DNA from: CALDSL01 sp039810245
Lineage (GTDB): Bacteria > Chloroflexota > Anaerolineae > Anaerolineales > Anaerolineaceae
Reading direction: 5' to 3'
Length of the DNA: 64,000 nt
Assembly: GCA_039810245.1 (NCBI GenBank)
Contig: JBDHWQ010000004.1
Location: forward strand, 1-64,000
Each line of letters starts with the position of its first letter. Position 1 is the stretch's first letter. The notes beneath the pieces were generated by a model. That model was given only the letters and a program-made list of their open reading frames with translations, was not told where the DNA came from and made no database searches. The position numbers and the translations under genes were made by a program. Below are positions 25,314 to 36,323 of this stretch, piece by piece.

Positions 25314-25886
25314 ATGAAGCATCATACCGGATCCCTGGAAGTTGTGTGCGGCTCGATGTTCAGCGGAAAAACGGATGAGTTGATCCGCCGGCTGCGCCGC
25401 GCCACCATTGCGCGCCAGAAGGTACAGGTGTTCAAGCCGCAGATTGATGATCGCTACGCTCTGGAGAAAGTTACCTCGCATGCCGGCTCCGACTTTGATG
25501 CCGAGCCGGTCTCGTGCGCGGCCGATGTGCTGGCGCGGCTTGCCGCGGATACCACCGTCGTGGGGATCGACGAGGCGCAGTTCTTCGATAATGAAATCAT
25601 ATCTATCGTGCACCGGCTGGCCGACAATGGCCTGCGCGTGATTGTGGCCGGGTTAGACACCGACTTTCGCGGCGAGCCGTTCGGCTGCATGCCCACCCTG
25701 ATGGCGCAGGCCGAGCGGGTGGATAAGCTGCAGGCGATTTGCATGGTATGTGGCGAGCCCGCCAGCCGCACGCAGCGCCTGGTAAACGGCAGCCCGGCGC
25801 GCTATGATGACCCGGTGGTGATCGTCGGCGCTTCGGAAATGTACGAAGCGCGCTGCCGCAATCATCATGAAGTGCCGCGAGGTTAA
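25314..25886 (+). CDS. tdk: Thymidine kinase
   Basis: Phosphorylates thymidine to dTMP in pyrimidine salvage; 190 aa, typical for the small type II enzyme. The P-loop is GSMFSGKTDEL near residue 12, the Walker B-like VVGIDEAQFF follows near 83, and the lasso-domain zinc cysteines are seen in CMVCGEPA near 143 and in the final CRNHHEV segment. It opens a salvage operon with hpt four bases downstream. The start is at the first ATG after AAAGGGTGCCTT. Confidence 0.96.
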   Translation: MKHHTGSLEVVCGSMFSGKTDELIRRLRRATIARQKVQVFKPQIDDRYALEKVTSHAGSDFDAEPVSCAADVLARLAADTTVVGIDEAQFFDNEIISIVHRLADNGLRVIVAGLDTDFRGEPFGCMPTLMAQAERVDKLQAICMVCGEPASRTQRLVNGSPARYDDPVVIVGASEMYEARCRNHHEVPRG

Positions 25887-25890
25887 CCGT

Positions 25891-26454
25891 ATGCCAAACC
25901 CGATGCGCGATTACCACGAATTTTTGGGCGAGGTGCTGATACCTGAAGAGCAGCTTCAAGCGCGCATCGCTGAGCTGGGCGCGCAAATCAGCCGCGATTA
26001 CGCCGGGGAAAGCGTACTGCTGATCTGCATCCTGCGCGGCGGGGTGATGTTCCTCACCGACCTGATCCGCCGGATGACGATCCCCACGGCGATCGAGTTC
26101 ATGGCGGTATCATCCTACGGCGTGGGCGGGCGCGAGAGCAGCGGCCAGGTGCGGCTGACGCTGGACCTGAACACCAATATCCGCGACCGCAATGTAATCC
26201 TGGTGGAAGACATTATCGACAGCGGTCATACGATCGCGGCGGTGCTGGAGCTGCTTTCGACGCGCAAGCCCAAGACCATGCGCGTGTGCACCCTGCTAGA
26301 CAAGGCCGAGCGGCGCGAGGTGGACGTGCCAATCAGCTATACCGGCTTTTCCATCCCCAATAAGTTCGTGTTCGGCTATGGGTTGGATATCGACGAATAT
26401 TACCGCAACCTGCCGTTTGTGGGCGTGGTAGACCTGGTGAAGTACGAGCCCTGA
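25891..26454 (+). CDS. hpt: Hypoxanthine phosphoribosyltransferase
   Basis: Converts hypoxanthine (and probably guanine) with PRPP to IMP or GMP; 187 aa. The PRPP-binding motif NVILVEDIIDSGHT near residue 100 and the CILRGGVMFLTDL loop near 45 are diagnostic. The chosen start at 25891 lies four bases after the tdk stop and gives the usual N-terminus; the frame continues upstream into tdk. It links to adenine deaminase 24 kb away, since hypoxanthine made there is a substrate here. Likely co-transcribed with tdk and the CCA-type gene. Confidence 0.95.
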   Translation: MPNPMRDYHEFLGEVLIPEEQLQARIAELGAQISRDYAGESVLLICILRGGVMFLTDLIRRMTIPTAIEFMAVSSYGVGGRESSGQVRLTLDLNTNIRDRNVILVEDIIDSGHTIAAVLELLSTRKPKTMRVCTLLDKAERREVDVPISYTGFSIPNKFVFGYGLDIDEYYRNLPFVGVVDLVKYEP

Positions 26455-26471
26455 ACCGGGCAGAGGAGATT

Positions 26472-27965
26472 GTGAGCGCGTTCTTTTCTCAATATGCAAG
26501 CCTGTTTGCCACGATCAGCGCGGCTGCCGGACAACCGGTGGCGCTGGTGGGTGGCGCGGTGCGCGATGCCATGCTGGGACGCGAATCACACGACCTGGAC
26601 TTCGTGCTGGAGCGCGACGCGCGCGCGGTGGGTAAGAAGGTGGCCAACGCGCTGGGCGGCGGATTTTACATGCTGGACGCGGCGCGCGACACCGCGCGGG
26701 TAATCCTCAGCGCGGCCGACGGCGGCCGGCTGTTCCTCGATTTTGCCACCTACCGCGGAGATTGCCTGGATGCTGACCTGCGCGACCGCGATTTCACCAT
26801 CAACGCCATGGCGCTTGATCTGGCCAGCGAAACACTGGTAGACCCTACCGGCGGCGCGGAAGACCTGCGCCTGCGCCGGCTGCGCTTATGCTCGCCGCGT
26901 GGATTGGTGTCTGACCCGGCGAGGGTGCTGCGCGCGGTGCGCTTTGCGCTGCGGCTCAACCTGAAAATACTGCCCGAGACTAGCGCGGCGCTGCGCGAGG
27001 CGGCCGGGCTGCTGGAGCGCATTTCGCCCGAGCGCCGGCGTGATGAGCTGTTCCGCATCCTCGAAGGCGGGCGCGTAGACAGTGCCATGCGGCTGCTGGA
27101 TCACTTTGGCGCGCTACCCGGCGTGCTGCCCGAGCTGCAAGGGCTGAAAGGCGTGGAACAGTCCGCGCCGCACATTTATGACGTGTGGGAGCATACCCTC
27201 AGCGTTGCACGCGAATTGGAAACCGTACTGGCCGTGTTGGTGGATGAAGATGCCGGCGGCGCGGCGGATATTCACGCCAGCACACTGCTGCTGTTCCTGC
27301 GGCCATATCGCGCGCAGTTACGCGAGCACATGCGCGCGCTGCTCAGCGCCGGGCGCACGCCGCGCGGCCTGCTGTTCCTGGCCGCGCTGTACCACGATAT
27401 TTCGAAGCCGGAGAAGCGTACGGTAGAAGTCAGCGGCCGGGTGCGCTTTTTAGAGCACGAGCACGCCGGCGCGCGGGTGGTGGAAGAGCGCGCGCGCGCC
27501 CTGGCGCTGAGCACGCCCGAGGTACAGCGCGTGACCGGGGTGGTGAACCACCATATGCGCGTACACCATCTGGCGGCCGCCCCGCTGCCGCCCACGCGCC
27601 GCGCGGTGTACCGCTTTTTCAAAGCCACCGGTGCAGCCGGGCCGGAGATCGTACTACTCTCACTGGCAGACGTGCTGGGGACCTACGGACCCACGCTGGG
27701 GCAGCAAACGCTGGAGAATGAGCTCATCGCGGCGCGCACGCTGCTGGATGGGTTGTGGCAGACCCCGCAGGAAGTGGTGCGCCCACAGCGCCTGTTGAAT
27801 GGTAGTGACCTGCAGAAAATCTTCCGGTTGCAGCCAGGGCGAGAAATCGGACAGCTGCTGGAAGAAATGGAAGAAGCGCAGGCGGTGGGAGATATCACCG
27901 GCCGCGAAGAAGCACTGCGTTTTGTAGAAAATCGTCTCAAGCAGATGAAACTCAGGGAGGAGTGA
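26472..27965 (+). CDS. CCA-adding-type tRNA nucleotidyltransferase / poly(A) polymerase family with HD domain
   Basis: A 497-aa protein with class II nucleotidyltransferase motifs: LVGGAVRDAML near residue 26, the catalytic SHDLDFVLE (DxD) near 42, and the RDRDFTINAMA motif near 97. The RNA-binding head follows, and a C-terminal HD phosphohydrolase domain contains LAALYHDISKPEKR near 305. It may add CCA to tRNA 3' ends or act as an A-adding enzyme; bacteria with split activities cannot be distinguished by eye. The start is GTG at 26472 with AGAGGAGATT upstream. It ends five bases before the alpha/beta hydrolase gene. Confidence 0.88.
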   Translation: MSAFFSQYASLFATISAAAGQPVALVGGAVRDAMLGRESHDLDFVLERDARAVGKKVANALGGGFYMLDAARDTARVILSAADGGRLFLDFATYRGDCLDADLRDRDFTINAMALDLASETLVDPTGGAEDLRLRRLRLCSPRGLVSDPARVLRAVRFALRLNLKILPETSAALREAAGLLERISPERRRDELFRILEGGRVDSAMRLLDHFGALPGVLPELQGLKGVEQSAPHIYDVWEHTLSVARELETVLAVLVDEDAGGAADIHASTLLLFLRPYRAQLREHMRALLSAGRTPRGLLFLAALYHDISKPEKRTVEVSGRVRFLEHEHAGARVVEERARALALSTPEVQRVTGVVNHHMRVHHLAAAPLPPTRRAVYRFFKATGAAGPEIVLLSLADVLGTYGPTLGQQTLENELIAARTLLDGLWQTPQEVVRPQRLLNGSDLQKIFRLQPGREIGQLLEEMEEAQAVGDITGREEALRFVENRLKQMKLREE

Positions 27966-27969
27966 GGTT

Positions 27970-28752
27970 ATGTCGAATCAACCCATTGCGCTGGCGATCG
28001 AAGAACATGGCAAAGGGCTGCCGGTGGTGCTGGTGCACGGCTTCCCATTCGATCACAGCATCTGGAGCCCAATTGTGCCGCTGTTGAAAGATCACGCGCG
28101 GCTGATTTTGCCGGACCTGCGCGGGTTCGGGCAGACGCCGCTGCCCGAAGGTGAGCAGGTATACAGTATCCGTGAGCTGGCCGGGGATATCCTGGCGCTG
28201 CTGGACAGGCTGGAGATTGAAAAAGCGGTGCTGGTGGGGCAGTCGATGGGAGGGTACGTTAGCCTGGCTTTTGCCCAGTTATACCCACAGCGACTGGCCG
28301 GGCTGGGTCTGGTGAGCACGCAGGCCAGCGCCGACAGCCCGGAGAAGCGCCAGGGGCGCATGAAACAGGCCGACGCGGTGCGCCGCAAGGGTGTGGCGCG
28401 CGCGCTGGAAGGCATGGCCGAAAAGCTGACCAGCAAACCCGAGCTTGTTCCGGCGGTGCGCGAGGTGATCAACCGGCAGAACCCGGCCACAGTCATCGCC
28501 GCGCTGAAGGCGATGGCCGAGCGCCGCGATTCGACCGAAAATCTGGCGGGAATCGGCGTGCCGGCGGTGGTAATTGCCGGCGCGGAGGATGCGGTGATCC
28601 CACTGGAGCGCTCGCAGGAAATGAACCGGCTGCTGGGGTGGTCGTGGCTGGTGGAAATCGCGGGTGGTGGGCACATGCTGATGATGGAGACGCCCGAGCA
28701 GTTGGCCGATGCACTGCACAAATTCTTCCATACGGTGGAAGCCAACCAATAG
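27970..28752 (+). CDS. Alpha/beta-fold hydrolase
   Basis: A 260-aa soluble hydrolase with the standard fold: HGFPFDHSIW oxyanion region near residue 24, nucleophile elbow GQSMGGY (Ser near 90), acid in GAEDAVIP near 200 and catalytic His in GGGHMLMMETP near 236. Members include esterases, lactonases and haloperoxidase-like enzymes; the substrate cannot be set from sequence. It is the last gene of the tdk-hpt-CCA operon (overlapping spacing of a few bases) with no obvious link to nucleotide salvage. Confidence 0.9.
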   Translation: MSNQPIALAIEEHGKGLPVVLVHGFPFDHSIWSPIVPLLKDHARLILPDLRGFGQTPLPEGEQVYSIRELAGDILALLDRLEIEKAVLVGQSMGGYVSLAFAQLYPQRLAGLGLVSTQASADSPEKRQGRMKQADAVRRKGVARALEGMAEKLTSKPELVPAVREVINRQNPATVIAALKAMAERRDSTENLAGIGVPAVVIAGAEDAVIPLERSQEMNRLLGWSWLVEIAGGGHMLMMETPEQLADALHKFFHTVEANQ

Positions 28753-28799
28753 TGCCACCCCTGCATCCGCAGAAGGGTAGGGTCGCACGCATAGACTTC

Positions 28800-28834
28800 G
28801 AAGCCTCACCCAAGCCAATCTGGGGTGAGGCTTC
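28800..28834. terminator. Hairpin between convergent genes
   Basis: GAAGCCTCACCC at 28800-28811 pairs with GGGTGAGGCTTC at 28823-28834, a 12-bp perfect stem. There is no T-run; a second palindrome (GGGGATCCCC) lies at 28852-28861. The gap 28753-28895 holds no gene; its hairpins probably end the hydrolase operon and the facing zinc-ribbon gene. Confidence 0.6.
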
Positions 28835-28895
28835 AAGCTGGTTGAATGCCGGGGGATCCCCTCTCGCGAATGCGCGCCGGAGCAGCAGTCAGGGC

Positions 28896-29225
28896 TCAGG
28901 GATAGAGCTGGTTGAGAATCGGCGCGTAGGTGCAGCGGCAGCCGTTTTCGTGCGAGCAGCCATCTACGGGAAGCTTAGGAGCCTTATTTTTTTCGTATAC
29001 GCCCCAGGCTTTCTGGCATTGCGGGCAGCAGTCATGCTGCACAAATATGTGTATGGCGCTGACGCGAGGGTTGGCCTGCATCTGTTTGAGTGACACGGCC
29101 GTTTCCGACCACTGGCTGAGGTCAGCGCTGCAGTTAGTGCAATGAAGCGCGTCATCCGGTGAAGAAGCTGAGCAGCGAGAGCAAATTTGCACGATACCGT
29201 CTCCCAAATCAGGTTTCGCATCCAT
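28896..29225 (-). CDS. Small zinc-ribbon protein of unknown function
   Basis: A 109-aa cytoplasmic protein with multiple Cys pairs: ICSRCSASSPDDALHCTNCSADL near the N-terminus forms a zinc ribbon of the CxxC-CxxC type, and a second group DCCPQCQKAWG with GCSHENGCRCTYAP near the C-terminus suggests another metal site. It begins at the ATG at 29225 rather than at upstream in-frame codons, which would run into a terminator. I recall similar short proteins in Anaerolineae with the same ending. No enzymatic motif is seen; it could be a regulator or an adaptor. Confidence 0.75.
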   Translation of the reverse strand: MDAKPDLGDGIVQICSRCSASSPDDALHCTNCSADLSQWSETAVSLKQMQANPRVSAIHIFVQHDCCPQCQKAWGVYEKNKAPKLPVDGCSHENGCRCTYAPILNQLYP

Positions 29226-29270
29226 TGTAGCATAGTATGCGCAAGGCCAATGCGGGCACAGGGAAACAAA

Positions 29271-29300
29271 ATGGGGAGCTTCTTTCGCGAAGCTCCCCAT
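29271..29300 (-). terminator. Terminator of the response regulator gene
   Basis: ATGGGGAGCTT at 29271-29281 pairs with AAGCTCCCCAT at 29290-29300. Read on the minus strand it is followed by TTTGTTT, placing it just after the regulator stop codon. Confidence 0.75.
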
Positions 29301-29318
29301 GTTTGCTGCGTGCGACGA

Positions 29319-29717
29319 TCAGGGATTACAGCCGTGGATGGCGATGGTGAGCGTTTCCGGGCGCCGGCGGCGCACCACCTTTTCCATCTGCGCGGTGAGA
29401 ATGCGGTTGGGCACGGGCTTGATCAGGTAATCATCCGCACCTGCATCCAGCGCGTCCACCACCAGGGTGGGGTTATCCAATGCCGACATGATGATGATGG
29501 GCACGTTGCTGAATTTGCGGATGCGTTTGCATACCTGCGACCCGGTCATTTCGGGCATCATCAGGTCCAGCAGCACAATATCGGGGTCGAAAGTTTTGGC
29601 CAGGTTGATACCATCCTGGCCATTGTTTGCGGTTACCACCTCATATTGTGCCGGGGCCAGCAGTAGCTTGATAAGGTCTGTCATTGCCGGATCGTCGTCT
29701 ACGATGAGGACTTTCAT
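29319..29717 (-). CDS. Single-domain response regulator
   Basis: A 132-aa receiver domain with no output domain. The acidic cluster VDDDP is at residues 7-9, the phosphoacceptor aspartate at 51 (VLLDLMMP), the conserved T/S region MSALDN near 78, and the lysine in DYLIKP at 100. The start at 29717 gives the standard MKVLIVDDD opening with GGAGGCAGC upstream; the frame extends further but without a ribosome site. It is divergent from pyruvate phosphate dikinase. A partner histidine kinase is not adjacent; one lies at 59.7-61.3 kb, but pairing is only a guess. Confidence 0.92.
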   Translation of the reverse strand: MKVLIVDDDPAMTDLIKLLLAPAQYEVVTANNGQDGINLAKTFDPDIVLLDLMMPEMTGSQVCKRIRKFSNVPIIIMSALDNPTLVVDALDAGADDYLIKPVPNRILTAQMEKVVRRRRPETLTIAIHGCNP

Positions 29718-29854
29718 GCTGCCTCCGGTGAAGGTTTTTCTATCCAATATTATCCTCGATCTAACCAAAAACTAACCTTGCAGGTGGTTTACAACAAAAA
29801 TCCTGTCTATCGCGTTCTTTTAAGATCGGTTTTTCAGATGGAGAAGCCTATCTG

Positions 29855-29863
29855 TGGTAGAAT
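29855..29863 (+). promoter_or_regulatory. Extended -10 promoter of ppdK
   Basis: TGGTAGAAT lies about 80 nt before the ppdK ATG in the 226-bp divergent gap shared with the response regulator gene. The -35 region is weak. Confidence 0.5.
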
Positions 29864-29943
29864 CGCAAGCTTGTATGATCTGATGCATATTTTTGCCCTG
29901 GGAACGGGGTATTCTTTGTCACTCTCCGAGGAGGATGAATTCA

Positions 29944-32661
<2,718 letters not shown>

Positions 32662-32683
32662 TTCGCCCGCAAGCATCGCATGG

Positions 32684-32715
32684 AAAAGCGGAGAGCCCCA
32701 GCTCTCCGCTTTTTT
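32684..32715 (+). terminator. Rho-independent terminator of ppdK
   Basis: Stem AAAAGCGGAGAGC (32684-32696), loop CCCA, complementary arm from 32701, then a run of six T residues ending at 32715. Confidence 0.93.
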
Positions 32716-32752
32716 ATTGTAGTAATCTTGTACAACCCGACCTGGCGCGAAA

Positions 32753-32778
32753 TGTCAATTGACACATTCTGGTATAAT
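32753..32778 (+). promoter_or_regulatory. pdh promoter with palindromic operator
   Basis: An extended -10 (TGGTATAAT, 32770-32778) lies 8 bp after a perfect 12-bp palindrome TGTCAATTGACA at 32753-32764. The palindrome covers the spacer region where a regulator would block or aid RNA polymerase. It is the most operator-like site in the window. The leader to the pdhA ATG is about 95 nt. Confidence 0.65.
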
Positions 32779-32877
32779 TCCTGTGGCTAAAAGAAATCCG
32801 GTAGATTTTGTTAAGATTTTCGCCAGCAAAGCTACCGATACGAACAAAATCACATGCAACTAGGGAGGAAATCCTCA

Positions 32878-33843
32878 ATGGAGAAAAATCAATACCTGGA
32901 TTTATACCATCAGATGGTAGTCATCCGCCGCATGGAAGAGCGCTCTGCCGAGCTGTACCAGGCAGGCAAGATCGGCGGTTTTTTGCACCTGTATATTGGG
33001 CAGGAGGCGGTTAGCACCGGGCTGGTGGCAGCGCGCCGTCCGGATGACAACATCATTACCGCTTACCGCGACCACGGCGTGGCGTATAACGTTGGCATTT
33101 CGGCTAAGGAAATTATTGCCGAGCTGCTGGGCAAGGCCACCGGCATCTCAAAAGGCAAGGGCGGCTCGATGCACCTGGCCGACGCGAGCAAGTTCTTCTG
33201 GGGTGGGCATGCCATCGTTGGCGCGCACATTCCGGTAGCTACCGGCCTGGCGCTGGCCGATGTGTACCTGGAAAAAGATGCCATCACCATCTGCATGATG
33301 GGCGACGGCGCGACCAATATCGGTTTCTTCCACGAGGGTATTAACATGGCCAAGGTGTGGAACCTGCCGGTATTGTGGGTGGTGGAAAACAACCAGTACG
33401 GCATGGGTACCGCGGTCGACCGCGCCTCGGCCGTGCCGGAGATCCGCATGAAAGCCGCGGGCTACGGCATGGAAGCGCAACGCGCGGATGGCATGGACCT
33501 GTTCAACGTGATGGAAGTTGCCGGGCAGATGATCGAAGAAGTGCGTAAGGGCAGCGGCCCACAGATGCTCGAGATTATGACCTACCGCTTCCGCGGCCAC
33601 TCGATGGGCGACCCGGAACGCTACCGCAAGCCGGAAGAAGTGCATAAGTGGCAGGAAGAAGACCCGATCGGTATCTTCCGGCGCAAGCTGATCGAGCAGG
33701 GCATCGCTACAGACGCGGAGCTGGACGAACAGGATACGCTTGCTGAGCAAGAAGTGGAAGAAGCGGTGCAGTTCGCGGAAAACAGCCCGGAACCCGCCCC
33801 AGAAGAGCTGTATACGCACGTTTACGCAGAGCCGATCGAATAA
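32878..33843 (+). CDS. pdhA: Pyruvate dehydrogenase E1 component, alpha subunit
   Basis: Thiamine-diphosphate-dependent decarboxylation step of the pyruvate (or acetoin/2-oxoacid) dehydrogenase complex; 321 aa. The ThDP motif begins MMGDGATNIGFFHEG and ends VVENNQYGMGT near residue 175, with the phosphorylation-loop-like YRFRGHSMGDPERYR near 240. The GGSMHLAD segment near 98 is typical of the E1 alpha/acetoin E1 group. The start at 32878 has AGGGAGGAAATCC upstream. It is followed by E1 beta after 23 bp. Substrate choice between pyruvate and acetoin cannot be settled without partners; ppdK nearby favours pyruvate. Confidence 0.92.
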   Translation: MEKNQYLDLYHQMVVIRRMEERSAELYQAGKIGGFLHLYIGQEAVSTGLVAARRPDDNIITAYRDHGVAYNVGISAKEIIAELLGKATGISKGKGGSMHLADASKFFWGGHAIVGAHIPVATGLALADVYLEKDAITICMMGDGATNIGFFHEGINMAKVWNLPVLWVVENNQYGMGTAVDRASAVPEIRMKAAGYGMEAQRADGMDLFNVMEVAGQMIEEVRKGSGPQMLEIMTYRFRGHSMGDPERYRKPEEVHKWQEEDPIGIFRRKLIEQGIATDAELDEQDTLAEQEVEEAVQFAENSPEPAPEELYTHVYAEPIE

Positions 33844-33866
33844 GCGGCAAAAAAGAGGGACAGACA

Positions 33867-34838
33867 ATGGCAAGAATCACGATGCGAGAAGCGATTTCCC
33901 AGGCGTTATGGGAAGAGATGGAACGAGACCCCAACATCTTTATCATGGGGGAAGAAGTGGGCGTATGGGGCGGTACATATGCGGTCACCAAGGGGTTTTA
34001 CGATCACTTTGGGGGTAAGCGCGTGCGCGATACCCCGATCGCCGAGGCCGCGATTGTGGGCGCGGCGGTGGGCGCGGCGATGAAAGGCCTGCACCCAGTG
34101 GCCGAGATTATGACGATCAACTTTGCGTTCGTGGCGTTCGAGCAGATCGTCAATGAAATGCCCAAATTCCACTACATGTTCGGCGGGCAGTTCAACGTTC
34201 CGGTGGTGGTGCGAACCGTCAGCGGCGGCGGCCGCCAGCTTGGCGCCACGCATTCACAGACACCGGACGCAATCTTCGCGCACTTCCCCGGGCTGGTGGT
34301 GGCCGCGCCAGGCACCCCGGCAGATGCGAAAGGTATGCTGAAATCGGCGCTGCGCACGCAGAACCCGGTGCTGTTCATCGAACACGCCACCCTGTACCAG
34401 ACACGTGGAGAAGTGCCCGAGGGCGATTACGTGGTGCCGCTGGGAAAATCGACCGTGCAGCGCCCGGGCAGCGACGTGACCATCGTCACCTACAGCAAGA
34501 TGCTGGAAATTTCGATGAAGGCCGCCGAGCAGCTCGCCAAAGAGGGCATCGAGGCCGAGATCGTAGACCTGCGCTCGCTGCGCCCGCTGGACATGGGACC
34601 GGTGCTGGAGTCATTCAAGAAGACCAACCGTGCGGTAATCGTAGAAGAAGGCTGGCCTTCGTATGGCGTGGGCGCGGAAGTTTCGGCGCGCATCTACGAG
34701 CAGGCCTTTGATTACGTCGACGCGCCGATTAAACGCGTGGCGCAGGCGGAAGTTCCGCTGCCATATAACCGCGCACTGGAACAGGCCGCGATCCCCAAGG
34801 TGGAGGACGTGGTGCGCGCGGTGAAGGAGGTGCTGTAA
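33867..34838 (+). CDS. pdhB: Pyruvate dehydrogenase E1 component, beta subunit
   Basis: Partner of E1 alpha, 323 aa. The N-terminus ITMREAISQALWEEMERDPN and the EEVGVWGGTYAVTKGF stretch near residue 30 are typical, with the catalytic region FGGQFNVPVVVRTVSGGG near 105 and EEGWPSYGVGAEVSA near 262. It lies between E1 alpha and E2, and its stop overlaps the E2 start (TAATG at 34836-34840), so synthesis is coupled. Confidence 0.94.
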   Translation: MARITMREAISQALWEEMERDPNIFIMGEEVGVWGGTYAVTKGFYDHFGGKRVRDTPIAEAAIVGAAVGAAMKGLHPVAEIMTINFAFVAFEQIVNEMPKFHYMFGGQFNVPVVVRTVSGGGRQLGATHSQTPDAIFAHFPGLVVAAPGTPADAKGMLKSALRTQNPVLFIEHATLYQTRGEVPEGDYVVPLGKSTVQRPGSDVTIVTYSKMLEISMKAAEQLAKEGIEAEIVDLRSLRPLDMGPVLESFKKTNRAVIVEEGWPSYGVGAEVSARIYEQAFDYVDAPIKRVAQAEVPLPYNRALEQAAIPKVEDVVRAVKEVL

Positions 34839-36268
34839 TGGCGGAAACGGTTATGATGCCCAAGCTGGGCTTTGATATGGCCGAGGGTACACTGGTACGC
34901 TGGGTAAAGAAAGAAGGCGACAGCGTTAATAAGGGTGATGTGCTGGCCGAAATTGAGACCGACAAGGCCACCGTCGAGGTTGAGTCGAGCTTTGAGGGCA
35001 CGGTACTGCGCCAGATTGTGGGTGAAGGCTCGATTGTGCCGGTGGGCGACCCGATCGCGGTGATTGGCCAGCCGGGTGAGAAGGTTGAGGACGCCCCGGC
35101 CGGGCAGCCGGCTGCCGAAGCGCCTGCCAAAGAAACCCCGCGCGTGGACGAGACCAAACAGGCCGTGGCCGGGTCTGTGCCGGCTGCAGAAATTGCCCCG
35201 GCCGAAGTGCAGACGGCGCGCGGCGCGCCGGTGAGCGCACCGGCGCAGTACGAGGCCGCGCAGCAGGGACCGTCGGGCGCTACGATCACCGGGGCGGAAG
35301 GCGGGCAGGAAGCGCCGGTGGGTGAGGTAAAGGCTTCGCCGCTGGCACGGCGCATGGCCGCCGAGAATAACCTCAACCTGAGCCGCATCCAGGGCAGCGG
35401 CCCGGGCGGGCGCATTGTGCGCAAAGACGTGGAAGCCGCTCTGAAGGCTCCACCACAACAAGCACCCGCCGCGCAGGCAGCGCCAGCGCCGCAGGCACCC
35501 GCACCCGCGCCGGCTGCGCCGCAGAAGGCCGCCGAGCCGGGCATGGTGATCCCGATGCCGGCCTTTGGCCAGGCACAGGCGCCGCAGGATGAGCGCGTGC
35601 AGCCGGATAAGCTGCGCACGATCATTGGCAAGCGCATGGTGGATTCCAAGCAGAATGTGCCGCATTTCTATGTCACATCCGACTATCGCATGGACGCGCT
35701 GATGGCGCTGCGCAAACAGATAAACGCCATGCTGCCCGAAGACCAGAAGATCTCGGTCAACGACTTTATCGTCAAGGCGGTAGCGCTGGCGCTGCGTGCC
35801 TTCCCCAATATCAATACTTCACTGGATGGGGCGGAGATCGTGCGCCACGGGCGCGTGAACGTGGGTGTGGCAGTGGCGCTGGATAACGGTCTGATGACGG
35901 TGGTGTGCAAAGACGCCGACCAGAAACCGCTGCGCTACATTGCCCAGGAAGTGCGCCAGATGGTGGCGCGCGCCCGCTCGGGTAAGGTGCGCCCGGATGA
36001 CATCGAAGGCTCGACGTTCTCGATCAGCAACCTGGGTATGTACCAGGTGGACGATTTTATCGCTATCATCAACCCGCCCGAGGCGGCGATCCTGGCGGTG
36101 GGCTCGGCGCAGGAAGTGCCAGTGGTGGAGAACGGGGAGATTAAGGTCGGCTGGCGCATGAAGGCCACCATCTCGGCGGATCATCGTCTGACAGACGGGG
36201 CCGAGGCAGCCAGGTTCATGCAGGCGCTGCGTGGCTACCTGGAAAATCCAATGAGCCTGTTGCTATAA
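34838..36268 (+). CDS. pdhC: Dihydrolipoamide acyltransferase (E2) of pyruvate dehydrogenase-type complex
   Basis: Core acyltransferase, 476 aa. A single lipoyl domain occupies residues 1-78 with the lipoylated lysine K43 in EIETDKATVEVES. An Ala/Pro/Glu-rich linker leads to the peripheral subunit-binding domain (SPLARRMAAENNLNLSRIQG near 167), another Ala/Pro linker, and the catalytic domain with the active-site DHRLTDGAEAA near 447. The E3 dihydrolipoamide dehydrogenase is not in this window. The gene ends just before a long bidirectional terminator. Confidence 0.93.
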   Translation: MAETVMMPKLGFDMAEGTLVRWVKKEGDSVNKGDVLAEIETDKATVEVESSFEGTVLRQIVGEGSIVPVGDPIAVIGQPGEKVEDAPAGQPAAEAPAKETPRVDETKQAVAGSVPAAEIAPAEVQTARGAPVSAPAQYEAAQQGPSGATITGAEGGQEAPVGEVKASPLARRMAAENNLNLSRIQGSGPGGRIVRKDVEAALKAPPQQAPAAQAAPAPQAPAPAPAAPQKAAEPGMVIPMPAFGQAQAPQDERVQPDKLRTIIGKRMVDSKQNVPHFYVTSDYRMDALMALRKQINAMLPEDQKISVNDFIVKAVALALRAFPNINTSLDGAEIVRHGRVNVGVAVALDNGLMTVVCKDADQKPLRYIAQEVRQMVARARSGKVRPDDIEGSTFSISNLGMYQVDDFIAIINPPEAAILAVGSAQEVPVVENGEIKVGWRMKATISADHRLTDGAEAARFMQALRGYLENPMSLLL

Positions 36269-36271
36269 AAA

Positions 36272-36317
36272 AAGAGGTGTTCTGGCGGCAAAGCCGCCAG
36301 AACACCTCTTAATTTTT
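36272..36317. terminator. Bidirectional terminator between pdhC and slt
   Basis: An 18-bp perfect stem (36272-36289 and 36293-36310) with an AAA loop is flanked by A-run on the left and AATTTTT on the right, able to stop both convergent transcripts. Confidence 0.94.
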
Positions 36318-36323
36318 CACCAT

